Assembly: GCF_021602345.1 (NCBI RefSeq)
Contig: NZ_BQID01000026.1
Coordinates: 1 to 40,165 of the forward strand
DNA: 40,165 nt
Reading direction: 5' to 3'
Source: Pseudomonas pharyngis
Lineage (GTDB): Bacteria > Pseudomonadota > Gammaproteobacteria > Pseudomonadales > Pseudomonadaceae
The number at the start of each line of letters is the position of its first letter. The first letter of the stretch is position 1. The notes beneath the pieces are model-generated. The model worked only from the letters and a program-made list of their open reading frames with translations. It was not told the origin of the DNA and searched no databases. Below are positions 26,774 through 34,606 of the stretch, piece after piece. Made by a program: the position numbers and the translations under genes.

Positions 26774-27874
26774 ATGCTTGCTCGAAACATTATCAAGTCG
26801 CTGATCTTTATTGTTCTTGTGGTGGTGTTGTCCGCTGCACTGGGCTGGCGTTTCTGGTCGCCGCCACCGGCGGCGGCCGAGCAACGGATCCCCAGCACCC
26901 GGGTCGGTCTGGCCGTGGTCAAAAAGCAGCCTTACACCTACTACCTCGAGGCCATCGGCAAACTCGAAGCCCAGCGTCAGGTGCTGGTGTCGGCTGAAGT
27001 CAGCGGCAAAGTGGTGGACATCGATTTCGAGTCCGGCGATGAAGTGAAGGCGGGGCAAGTGCTGCTCAAGCTCAACGACGCGCCGGAGCAAGGCGAACTG
27101 GTGCGCCTGAAAGGCGAGTACGAATCGGCCAAGGCCCAGTTCGCCCGTGTCCAGGAGCTAGCCAAGACCGGCGCCGAAAGTCGTCGCGCCTTCGACAGTG
27201 CCCGCGCTCAATACGACGCGGCCAAAGGCGACATGGAGCGCATGCAGGCGCAGATCGCTCAACGCCATATCCGCGCGCCGTTCGCCGGCACCCTCGGCAT
27301 TCGCCAGGCGCACCTGGGCCAATACCTGCAGGCCGGCAGCGCGGTGGCAACCCTGACCGATCCGGGCGTGCTGCGCGTCAACTTCACCCTCGCCGAGCGC
27401 GATGGCTCGCAAGTGCAACTGGGCCAGACCGTGCAGGCCAAGGTCGATGCCTGGGGTGATGTGACCTTCGCCGGCAAGATCGTCGCGGTCGATCCGCAGA
27501 TCAACCAGTCCCACACCATCAACGTGCAAGCGGTCATTACCGACACGCAAAAACGCCTGCGTCCCGGCATGTATGCACGGGTCTCGGTGACCCTGCCGCA
27601 GACCGCCGAGCTGCTGATTCCGGAAACCGCGATCACCTACAACGCCTACGGCGAAAGCGTGTTCTCGGTCTACACCGACGAGGCCGGCGTGCAGAAGGTC
27701 AAGCGTGAAAGCATCAAGGTCGGCGAGCGCCGCGATGGCTGGGCGGTGGTCGACAAGGGCCTGACCGAAGGCGTGCAAGTGGTGACGTCCGGCCAGCTCA
27801 AGCTCCACGACGGCGTGGCGGTGGAAGGTGTCCCGGACACGATTGCTCTTAAACTCAGTGGGCTGGAAAAATGA
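26774..27874 (+). CDS. RND efflux periplasmic adaptor (MexH-like)
   Basis: The 366-residue membrane fusion protein links the inner-membrane pump to the outer-membrane channel. It has an N-terminal membrane anchor (about residues 7-28) rather than a lipobox. It then has a biotinyl-lipoyl hairpin domain (VSAEVSGKVVDIDFESGDEVKAGQVLLKLND), an alpha-helical hairpin, and the second lipoyl half RAPFAGTLGIRQAHLGQYL. The C-terminal beta domains include RVSVTLPQTAELLIPETAI. AAGGGAG lies 6 bases before the ATG. The stop overlaps the pump gene by ATGA. Similarity is to the MexH class; the gene order MFP-RND-OMF matches mexHI-opmD without mexG. Confidence 0.88.
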   Translation: MLARNIIKSLIFIVLVVVLSAALGWRFWSPPPAAAEQRIPSTRVGLAVVKKQPYTYYLEAIGKLEAQRQVLVSAEVSGKVVDIDFESGDEVKAGQVLLKLNDAPEQGELVRLKGEYESAKAQFARVQELAKTGAESRRAFDSARAQYDAAKGDMERMQAQIAQRHIRAPFAGTLGIRQAHLGQYLQAGSAVATLTDPGVLRVNFTLAERDGSQVQLGQTVQAKVDAWGDVTFAGKIVAVDPQINQSHTINVQAVITDTQKRLRPGMYARVSVTLPQTAELLIPETAITYNAYGESVFSVYTDEAGVQKVKRESIKVGERRDGWAVVDKGLTEGVQVVTSGQLKLHDGVAVEGVPDTIALKLSGLEK

Positions 27875-30800
27875 ATTTCACCGACCTCTTTCTTCGCCGC
27901 CCGGTGCTGGCCGTGGTGGTCAGCACGCTGATCCTGCTGTTCGGGGTGCGCGCGCTGATGAACCTGCCGATCCGCCAGTACCCGATGCTGGAAACGTCGA
28001 CCATCACGGTTACGACCCAATATCCCGGCGCCTCTTCGGAACTGATGCAAGGCTTCGTCACGCAGCCGATCAGCCAGGCCGTGGCCTCGGTCGAGGGCAT
28101 CGACTATCTGTCGTCGGCCTCGACCCAGGGCCGCAGCCAGGTGACGATCCGCATGGCACTCAACAGTGACTCCATCGCGGCGCTGACCGAGGTCATGGCC
28201 AAGGTCAACCAGATCAAATACCGCTTGCCGAAGGACGCGTACGACCCGGTGGTGGAACGCACGTCCGGCGGCTTCACCAGCGTGGCCTACGTCGCGTTCG
28301 CCAGCTCCAACCTGACCATTCCGGAGATGTCCGACTACATCTCCCGCGTCGTCGAGCCGATGTTCGCCGGCATCGAAGGCGTGGCCAAGATCAACATCAT
28401 GGGCGAGCAGAAACTGTCCATGCGCCTGTGGCTCGATCCGCAGCGTCTGGCCGGTTACGGCATGACCGGGCAGGACGTGTCGGCGGCGATCGAGGGCAAC
28501 AACTTCCAGGCGGCGCCGGGTCAGGTCAAGGGCCTGTACGTGGTCAGCAACCTGCGGGTCAACACCGACCTGAACAGCGTCGAAGATTTCCGCGACATGG
28601 TGCTGCGCAACGACAACGGCCACATCATCCGTGTGCGTGACGTCGGCACCGTGGAGTTGAACGCAGCCTCCACCGACACCAGCGGCGCGATGAGCGACGT
28701 ACCGGCGCTGTTCCTTGGCCTGGACGCCGCACCGACCGGCAACCCGCTGGTGATCGTCAAACGCGTGCGCGAATTGCTGCCGCAGATCCAGGAAACCCTG
28801 CCACCGGGCGTGACCGTGCAGATCCCGTTCGAAGTGGCGCACTTCATTCAGTCGTCGATCGACGAGGTGAGCTACACCCTGCTCGAAGCGCTGGTGATCG
28901 TGGTGCTGGTGATTTACCTGTGCCTGGGCACGTTCCGCACTGTGCTGATTCCGCTGGTGACGATTCCGCTGTCGATGCTCGGCGCAGCGATGCTGATGCA
29001 GATGTTCGGCTTCAGCCTCAATCTGCTGACCTTGCTGGCGATGGTTTTGGCCATCGGGTTGGTGGTGGACGACGCCATCGTCGTGGTGGAGAACGTCCAC
29101 CGTCACATCGAAGAGGGCAAGAGCCCGTTCGAAGCGGCGCTGATCGGCGCGCGCGAAGTGGCCGGTCCTGTGGTGGCGATGACCTTCACCCTGGCGGCGG
29201 TGTACGCGCCAATTGGCTTGATGGGCGGCCTCACCGGCACGCTGTTCAAGGAGTTCGCCCTGACCCTGGCCGGCGCCGTGGTGATTTCCGGCATCGTCGC
29301 GCTGACCCTGTCGCCGATCATGAGTACCCGTCTGCTGGACGCGAAGACCAGCGAAGGCTTCATGGCGGTCAAGGCAGATCGATTCTTCCAGTACCTGTCC
29401 CGTCGTTATGGCGCGCTGCTCGGCGGTTCGCTGGCGCGGCGCTGGATCAGCCTGAGCGTGGCGCTGGTGATCTTCTTCAGCCTGCCGTTCCTCTATCGCT
29501 CGGCGCAGACCGAACTGGCGCCGCTGGAAGACCAGAACATCCTGCTGACCGCGATCAAGGCGCCGCAGCACGCCAACCTGAATTACCTCGAGGCCTACGC
29601 CCACGAGCTGTACAAGACCTTCAACGAAATCCCCGAGGGTTACAGCAACTGGGTGGCGAACGGTTCCGACGGTCTGTCCAACAGCGTCGGCGGGATCAAC
29701 CTGGTGGACTGGGAAAAGCGCGGCCGCGATGCCAACACCATCCAGCCTGACTTGCAGGCGCGGGTGAACCAGATCGAAGGCACGAGCATTTTCGTGTTCC
29801 AGATGCCGCCGCTGCCGGGCTCCACCGGTGGCCTGCCGGTGCAGATGGTGATCCGCAGCGATCAGGAATACCTGGCGCTGTACAACGTGATGGATCAGCT
29901 CAAGCAAGCCGCGCAGGCCAGCGGTCTGTTCGCGGTGGTCGACAGTGATCTGGACTTCAACAACCCGGTGGTGGAAATCCAGGTCGACCGGGCCAAGGCC
30001 AACGCCCTGGGCATCCGCATGCAGGACATCGGCGAAACGCTGAACAGCCTGATCGGTGAGAAGTACGTCAACCGGTTCTCGTTCCATGGTCGCTCCTACG
30101 ACGTGATCCCGCAGTCGGTGTCGGCGGATCGCCTGACTCCGGAAACCCTGAAGCTGTATTACGTGAAGGACCAGAAGGGCAATCCGGTGCCGCTGTCGAC
30201 ACTGGCCACTCTCAGCGTCAAGGTCGAGCCGAATCGCCTGACCCAGTTCAACCAGCAGAACTCCGCCACGTTCCAGGCCATCCCGGCGCCGGGCGTGACG
30301 TTGGGTGATGCAGTGGGCTTTCTGCAAAAACAATCGGAAGGTTTCCCCGCCGGCTTCAGTTTCGACTGGCAGTCCGACGCCCGCCAATACGTGCAGGAAG
30401 GCAACAGCCTGGCGTTCACCTTCGGCCTGGCCCTGGTGATCATCTATCTGGTGCTGAGCGTGCAATACGAGAGCTTCCGCGACCCGTTCATCATCCTGAT
30501 CAGCGTGCCGTTGTCGATCTGCGGGGCCCTGGTGCCGCTGGCGCTGGGCATGACGTCGATGAACATCTACACCCAGATCGGCCTGATCACGCTGATCGGT
30601 CTGATCAGTAAGCACGGGATCCTGATGGTCGCGTTCGCCAACGAGTTGCAGCGCCAGCAAGGCATGGACCGCGTGCAAGCGATCCAGCACGCCGCGCAGG
30701 TGCGTCTGCGGCCGATCCTGATGACCACTGCGGCAATGGTGGTCGGCCTCGCGCCGCTGTTGTTCGCCAGCGGTGCCGGCGCCAACAGCCGCTTCGGCCT

Positions 30801-30948
30801 GGGCCTGGTGATTGTGGTGGGGATGCTGATCGGCACCTTGTTCACCCTGTTCATTCTGCCGTCGGTGTACACGCTGCTCAGTTCGATCAAGCAACCGAGC
30901 CACGCACCCGAAGCCGAGCCGGCCGGCGTGCCGCAACCCATCCTGTGA
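27871..30948 (+). CDS. RND (HAE1) efflux transporter, MexI-like
   Basis: The 1025-residue inner-membrane proton-driven pump has the full HAE1 layout: MNFTDLFLRRPVLAVVVSTLI with the first span, a large periplasmic loop, spans 2-6 around residues 340-470, a second loop and spans 8-12 from about 860. The proton-relay aspartates are D400-D401 in GLVVDDAIVVVENV. The opening and the PIRQYPMLETSTITVTTQYPGA segment resemble MexI of P. aeruginosa, whose relatives move phenazine and quinolone intermediates. It is translationally coupled to the adaptor gene and followed after 9 bases by the channel gene. Confidence 0.9.
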   Translation: MNFTDLFLRRPVLAVVVSTLILLFGVRALMNLPIRQYPMLETSTITVTTQYPGASSELMQGFVTQPISQAVASVEGIDYLSSASTQGRSQVTIRMALNSDSIAALTEVMAKVNQIKYRLPKDAYDPVVERTSGGFTSVAYVAFASSNLTIPEMSDYISRVVEPMFAGIEGVAKINIMGEQKLSMRLWLDPQRLAGYGMTGQDVSAAIEGNNFQAAPGQVKGLYVVSNLRVNTDLNSVEDFRDMVLRNDNGHIIRVRDVGTVELNAASTDTSGAMSDVPALFLGLDAAPTGNPLVIVKRVRELLPQIQETLPPGVTVQIPFEVAHFIQSSIDEVSYTLLEALVIVVLVIYLCLGTFRTVLIPLVTIPLSMLGAAMLMQMFGFSLNLLTLLAMVLAIGLVVDDAIVVVENVHRHIEEGKSPFEAALIGAREVAGPVVAMTFTLAAVYAPIGLMGGLTGTLFKEFALTLAGAVVISGIVALTLSPIMSTRLLDAKTSEGFMAVKADRFFQYLSRRYGALLGGSLARRWISLSVALVIFFSLPFLYRSAQTELAPLEDQNILLTAIKAPQHANLNYLEAYAHELYKTFNEIPEGYSNWVANGSDGLSNSVGGINLVDWEKRGRDANTIQPDLQARVNQIEGTSIFVFQMPPLPGSTGGLPVQMVIRSDQEYLALYNVMDQLKQAAQASGLFAVVDSDLDFNNPVVEIQVDRAKANALGIRMQDIGETLNSLIGEKYVNRFSFHGRSYDVIPQSVSADRLTPETLKLYYVKDQKGNPVPLSTLATLSVKVEPNRLTQFNQQNSATFQAIPAPGVTLGDAVGFLQKQSEGFPAGFSFDWQSDARQYVQEGNSLAFTFGLALVIIYLVLSVQYESFRDPFIILISVPLSICGALVPLALGMTSMNIYTQIGLITLIGLISKHGILMVAFANELQRQQGMDRVQAIQHAAQVRLRPILMTTAAMVVGLAPLLFASGAGANSRFGLGLVIVVGMLIGTLFTLFILPSVYTLLSSIKQPSHAPEAEPAGVPQPIL

Positions 30949-30957
30949 GGACGTGAC

Positions 30958-32409
30958 ATGCATTCGATTACACGTTTGATGCTGGCGCCGCTGGCGGCGT
31001 CCATCCTGTTGGCGGCGGGTTGTGTGAACTACGCCGGGATCGATCATCAGGGCAAATTGCTGGCGGTCGGCGATGCGCCGTCCGACAGCCTGAAAGACAA
31101 ACTGCCGCCGGCCCAATGGCCGCGTGCGGATTGGTGGACATCGCTGGGCGATCCACGTCTGGGAGCTCTGATCGAAGAGGCTTACGCCAGCAACCCGGAC
31201 TTGCAGGAAGTCGCTGCCCGGGTCGCGAAAGCCAACGCATTTCTCGACCTGCGCGACGCCGAGCGTTATCCGGAAATGGACGCATCGGCGGGTGTCACTC
31301 GCGGTCGGCTGTCGCGCTTCGAGGACTACAGCGGCGAGGGACACAAGTACTTCACCGCACGCAATCTGGCGGTGAATTTCAGCTACACCTTCGACCTCTG
31401 GGGCGGCCAGCGTGCCGCCTGGGAATCGGCGCTGAACAGCGCGAGAGCGGCGGAAGTCGATCTGCAATCGTCGCGGCTGATTCTGGCGGTCAACGTGGTC
31501 AAGGCTTACAACCAGTTGGCGTATGCGTGGCAGGTCTCGGAGCTCAATCAACGGGATCTGGAACGCTTGAGCAAACTGGTGGACCTGACGGATTCACGTT
31601 ACGGCTCGGGCCTCGACAATCTGTCGCAACTCAAGCAGGTGCAGAGCCTCAAGGCGCGTTCGGAATCGACGCTGATCGGCGCCAACGAAGACATCGAAAT
31701 CGCCCGCCTGCAGTTGTCGGCGCTGATCGGCAAGGGCGTCGATCGTGCGCACACGCTCGAGCGCCCATCGAATCTGCAAGCGAGCGTGGTGGCATTGCCG
31801 GCGCAGTTGCCGGCTCAACTATTGGGCCGCCGTCCGGACATCGTCGCCGCACGTTGGCGCGTGGAGGCCGAGACTAAAAACGTCGAGGCGGTGAAGACCA
31901 CGTTCTACCCGAACATCAATCTGGTGGCGGCGGCGGGGTCCCATGCATTGACCGGTGATGCGCTGTTCGCCGGGGTCAGCAAGTTCTGGAACGTGGCGCC
32001 GACGGTGTCGCTGCCGATCTTCGATGCCGGGCGTCTGCGCTCGGATCTGAAGGCCGGCAATGCCGAACTCGACAGCTCCATCGCACAGTACAACCGGGTG
32101 CTGAATTCGGCCCTGCACGAGGTGGCGATTTCGGTGACGCAGTTGCGTTCGTTCGAGCAGCAGATCGTCGTGCAGCGCGATGCCTGTGCAATTGCCCAGT
32201 CGTCCTACGATCTGTCGCAGTCGCGCTACAAGGCCGGGGAGGACACGTTCCTCGATGCGCTTAACATCGAGCAACAATTGATTCAGGACGAAATGCGCCT
32301 GGCCTTCCTCAACAGCAAGCACATCGACAGTTCGGTTTCGTTGATGGCAGCGCTGGGCGGCGGGTTCCAGGCGCCTGCGCTGGAGACCGCGCAGAGCAGC
32401 GATTTGTAG
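30958..32409 (+). CDS. Outer-membrane efflux lipoprotein (OpmD/NodT family)
   Basis: This 483-residue TolC-like channel completes the tripartite pump. It has a lipoprotein signal with lipobox LAAGC (C22), then the NodT-family opening WWTSLGDPRLGALIEEAYASNPDLQEVAARV. The two duplicated outer-membrane-factor halves follow (RRPDIVAARWRVEAETKNVEAVKTTFYPNINL in the second). GAGGA lies upstream of the ATG. A GC-rich 6-bp hairpin (GCCGCC/GGCGGC, about 32424-32440) follows the stop without a T run, so termination there is uncertain. Which compound the pump exports is not shown by sequence. Confidence 0.9.
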   Translation: MHSITRLMLAPLAASILLAAGCVNYAGIDHQGKLLAVGDAPSDSLKDKLPPAQWPRADWWTSLGDPRLGALIEEAYASNPDLQEVAARVAKANAFLDLRDAERYPEMDASAGVTRGRLSRFEDYSGEGHKYFTARNLAVNFSYTFDLWGGQRAAWESALNSARAAEVDLQSSRLILAVNVVKAYNQLAYAWQVSELNQRDLERLSKLVDLTDSRYGSGLDNLSQLKQVQSLKARSESTLIGANEDIEIARLQLSALIGKGVDRAHTLERPSNLQASVVALPAQLPAQLLGRRPDIVAARWRVEAETKNVEAVKTTFYPNINLVAAAGSHALTGDALFAGVSKFWNVAPTVSLPIFDAGRLRSDLKAGNAELDSSIAQYNRVLNSALHEVAISVTQLRSFEQQIVVQRDACAIAQSSYDLSQSRYKAGEDTFLDALNIEQQLIQDEMRLAFLNSKHIDSSVSLMAALGGGFQAPALETAQSSDL

Positions 32410-32460
32410 GTGTTTTGCGGGACGCCGCCTCCGGGGCGGCTGTCGCGGGGAAAAAACATC

Positions 32461-32491
32461 TTGTGTATAGTCTTACTGTTCTCGTATAGAC
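32461..32491 (+). promoter_or_regulatory. Putative promoter of the ArsR-type gene with GTATAG direct repeats
   Basis: A -35-like TTGTGT (32461-32466) and -10-like TATAGA (32485-32490) are 18 bases apart. GTATAGTC (32464-32471) and GTATAGAC (32484-32491) form a direct repeat with a 20-base period, on the same helix face and covering both promoter elements. This could be the autoregulatory site of the downstream ArsR-type protein; it does not match the GTACG palindrome. Confidence 0.4.
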
Positions 32492-32539
32492 GAATACAAG
32501 CCGGATTTTTCCCGCCTATATCATCAAGGGTACCTACCT

Positions 32540-32905
32540 ATGAACGTCCCGAATCATCCCAATCAGGATCAGATCCTTCTGGAAAATGTGCTGTCCGCAT
32601 TGGGAAGCCCGCTGCGCCTGACCGTGTTGAAAGTATTGGCCGATGGCCAGGAACATCCGTGCGGCCGGATCCTCAAGGGTGCATCGAAGTCGACCATGAC
32701 CCACCACTGGCGGGTTCTGCGTGACAGCGGTCTGATTTGGCAGCGTCCTTACGGTCGGGAAAACCTGCTGTCCTTGCGTCGTGAAGACATGGACGTGCGT
32801 TTTCCGGGCCTGCTCGACTCGCTGCTGTCGGCGGTCAAGACCGATGAACAGACCATCAGCGTCATCAGCAAACACGAAGTGACCGAAGAAGTCGGAGCCG
32901 AGTGA
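32540..32905 (+). CDS. ArsR-family winged-helix regulator
   Basis: The 121-residue protein has the ArsR-type winged helix: LSALGSPLRLTVLKVLADG, a recognition region KGASKSTMTHHWRVLRDSGLIWQRPYG, and a wing (GRENLLSLRREDMD). No ELCVCDL-type metal-binding motif is present, so metal sensing is unlikely; many such proteins sense redox state or small molecules. It lies between the efflux operon and the chorismate-lyase-like gene, 74 bases upstream of the latter, and may regulate either. The start at 32540 is the only ATG before the conserved core, apart from poorer internal ones. Confidence 0.85.
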   Translation: MNVPNHPNQDQILLENVLSALGSPLRLTVLKVLADGQEHPCGRILKGASKSTMTHHWRVLRDSGLIWQRPYGRENLLSLRREDMDVRFPGLLDSLLSAVKTDEQTISVISKHEVTEEVGAE

Positions 32906-32979
32906 CAGACACCGCCGGTGAAGGGTTGGCCTTCCACGGCAACCAACAATTCACCATCACCAGGAAGGTGTGAGCGGGT

Positions 32980-33537
32980 ATGGATACAAGTCATTACTGG
33001 TCATCGCGACCGCTGTCGGAATTGACCGGCTCCGAGCATCACTGGCTGTTTTTGCCCGGGGCGTTGACCCCGCGCCTGAAAGCCATGGGCGACTATTCAA
33101 TCGAAGTCGTCGAGCAGTCCCATGGCCCGCTCAATCCTGAAGAAGCGCAAGTGCTGAACGTGCCGCCAAACACCATTGGCTGGGTGCGTGAGGTGGTGAT
33201 GAAGCTCGATGGCGAGGCATGTGTCGCGGCGCGCAGCCTGACCAGCGTGCCGGCGCTGAATGGCGACTGGGCGGAGCTGAACGGCTACGGCCGTCGACCG
33301 CTGGCCGAGATTCTCTACACCTCGGAGCAGACCCTGCGCGAACCCTTCCAATGTGCCTTGCTGCCGCCCGGTGCGCCGTTGGCCGCGCTGTCCTATCGCT
33401 ACGCGCCGCAAGCCGAACGTCTGTTGGCCCGGCGTTCGCGTTTCACCCGCAATGGTTCGGCGCTGCTGGTCAGCGAGTGCTTTCTGCCAGCGTTCTGGGC
33501 TCGGGTCGAGTACGCTCAGGCGCTCAAGTCGGCCTGA
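32980..33537 (+). CDS. UbiC-type chorismate--pyruvate lyase paralogue
   Basis: The 185-residue protein aligns along its length with E. coli UbiC, which makes 4-hydroxybenzoate and pyruvate from chorismate. WVREVVMKLDGEACVAARS matches the region of the active-site Arg (R70 here), YGRRPLAEILY matches LGKTPLGRYLF, and RRSRFTRNG with SECFLPAF carries the active-site Glu (E166). The usual partner ubiA is absent, and housekeeping Pseudomonas ubiC sits beside ubiA elsewhere, so this is probably a second copy. AGGAAGG is 11 bases from the ATG, a long spacing. A strong terminator follows 7 bases after the stop. Confidence 0.82.
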   Translation: MDTSHYWSSRPLSELTGSEHHWLFLPGALTPRLKAMGDYSIEVVEQSHGPLNPEEAQVLNVPPNTIGWVREVVMKLDGEACVAARSLTSVPALNGDWAELNGYGRRPLAEILYTSEQTLREPFQCALLPPGAPLAALSYRYAPQAERLLARRSRFTRNGSALLVSECFLPAFWARVEYAQALKSA

Positions 33538-33544
33538 TGAAATG

Positions 33545-33579
33545 AAACCTGCGGAAGCGAACCCCCGCAGGTTTTTTTT
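33545..33579 (+). terminator. Rho-independent terminator after the UbiC-like gene
   Basis: AAACCTGCGG (33545-33554) pairs with CCGCAGGTTT (33565-33574) and runs into eight T (33572-33579). On the minus strand the same stem is followed by TTTCATTTCAT, so it may also stop transcription of the convergent HTH-only gene. Confidence 0.93.
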
Positions 33580-33589
33580 CGCCGGTTTT

Positions 33590-33865
33590 TCAGAGCCGGA
33601 TCACCGCTTCGATTTGCTTGATGGCTGGCGTCAGCGCTTGCGCCAGTTGCTCGGCTTTCGAGGTCGGGCGCATGGTTCTCGACGAGCGCAGAAACAACGG
33701 ATCATCGAAGCGCTTGCGCAGCCGTGCCAGCGATCCGCTGATGGCGGGTTGTTTGACGTGCAGACGTTCGGCCGTGCGCGACACGCTGCGTTCGCGGAAC
33801 AGCACCAGGAAAATGATGATCAGGTTCAGGTCGATATCCGCGAAGTTGTCTTCATTGAATAGCAT
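33590..33865 (-). CDS. HTH-only LysR-type protein (effector domain missing)
   Basis: The 91-residue product is a complete LysR DNA-binding domain (DLNLIIIFLVLFRERSVSRTAERL, then VKQPAISGSLARLRKRFDDPLFLRSSRTMRPT) plus the start of the linker helix, then a stop. The whole effector-binding domain of a normal 300-residue LysR protein is absent. The DNA beyond the stop is the terminator and coding sequence of the opposite-strand UbiC-like gene, so this is not a frameshift: the 3' part has been lost. AGGGA lies about 8 bases upstream of the ATG. It could be a remnant or a small DNA-binding protein that still competes at LysR sites. Confidence 0.75.
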   Translation of the reverse strand: MLFNEDNFADIDLNLIIIFLVLFRERSVSRTAERLHVKQPAISGSLARLRKRFDDPLFLRSSRTMRPTSKAEQLAQALTPAIKQIEAVIRL

Positions 33866-33883
33866 GGTTACATCCCTGTCATG

Positions 33884-33917
33884 ACCCGCCGGCCGGCTTC
33901 AGCCGAGGCCGGCGGGT
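33884..33917. other. Strong GC-rich hairpin between flavin reductase and HTH-only gene
   Basis: ACCCGCCGGCC (33884-33894) pairs with GGCCGGCGGGT (33907-33917), and the loop itself pairs (GGCT/AGCC). The stem is long and nearly perfect but has no T tail on either strand. It sits 7 bases past the flavin reductase stop, so it may stabilise the 3' end of that transcript or separate it from the next gene. Confidence 0.6.
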
Positions 33918-33924
33918 GTCTGGA

Positions 33925-34434
33925 TCACTGCTCGGGTGCCAGGCGCAGTTCGTCGTTCAGACGGTAGTAACTGCGGTTGAAATAGACCAGGCCTTCCGTG
34001 GCCTCGCTGTGTTGCTGCAGCTCGAGAATTTCACAGTAGAAGATGCTGTGGGTGCCGACCTCGTCGACCTTGCTGACTCGGCAATCGAGGCTGACCAGCG
34101 CCTCCTCGATCACCGGCGAACCGGTCTTGAGGGTCTGGCAGTTCACGCTGGAAAAACGCTCCTGCATGCTCAACTGCCGATTGGCGAACGCACCGGAGGT
34201 CGACTGGTGATCGCCGGTCAGGACGTTCACGCACAGCACGCCATTGGTCTTGAAATGCTCGTGATTGGACGACGAGCGATTGACGCACACCAGCAGCGTC
34301 GGCGGTGAATCCGTCACGCTGCACACCGCCGAGGCGGTAAAGCCGAAACGCCCCGCAGGGCCATCGGTCGTGACGATGGTGACGGCACTCCCCAGCATCG
34401 CCATTGCATTACGAAACTCCGTTGAATCAACCAT
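33925..34434 (-). CDS. HpaC/RutF-like NAD(P)H:flavin oxidoreductase
   Basis: The 169-residue protein is a flavin reductase of the HpaC family, which hands reduced FMN or FAD to a separate monooxygenase. It has the family opening FRNAMAMLGSAVTIVTTDGPAGRFGFTASAVCSVTDSPPTLLVCVNRSS, then NGVLCVNVLTGDHQ and GTHSIFYCEI with the late conserved His. GAGG precedes the ATG. No monooxygenase gene is adjacent, but its promoter carries the same palindrome as the flavin monooxygenase and luciferase-like genes at 23-26 kb, which makes those its likely partners. Confidence 0.88.
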   Translation of the reverse strand: MVDSTEFRNAMAMLGSAVTIVTTDGPAGRFGFTASAVCSVTDSPPTLLVCVNRSSSNHEHFKTNGVLCVNVLTGDHQSTSGAFANRQLSMQERFSSVNCQTLKTGSPVIEEALVSLDCRVSKVDEVGTHSIFYCEILELQQHSEATEGLVYFNRSYYRLNDELRLAPEQ

Positions 34435-34538
34435 CGCGTCACCTCATTCCATGTAGGTTTAATGGAGCCGATCCGTTCTTCCTTGTCCGTTGTCGTTGTG
34501 CGAAAACGGGTATCGGGCAACACGTTCGCTCTGGCGAT

Positions 34539-34566
34539 ATAGTACGTATGTATACGTACCTTGCAA
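34539..34566 (-). promoter_or_regulatory. Operator 3 (GTACG-N8-CGTAC) in the flavin reductase promoter
   Basis: GTACG-TATGTATA-CGTAC (34542-34559) shares both arms, the 8-base centre and the inner TGTA-N-A with operators 1 and 2. Read on the minus strand it lies between -35 TTGCAA (34566-34561) and -10 TACTAT (34544-34539), 16 bases apart. This is the geometry of operator 1. It is 108 bases upstream of the flavin reductase ATG. Confidence 0.7.
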
Positions 34567-34606
34567 GCTATTCCTTGTGCTTAATTTGCCAAAGAAAAAA
34601 ACATGT

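Noticed and set aside
27670-31551. Open frame of 1293 codons on the minus strand opposite the efflux genes
   Set aside because: It is rich in His, Gln, Arg and Asp, has no domain pattern, and lies wholly antisense to three clear pump genes. Long antisense frames are common in high-GC DNA.
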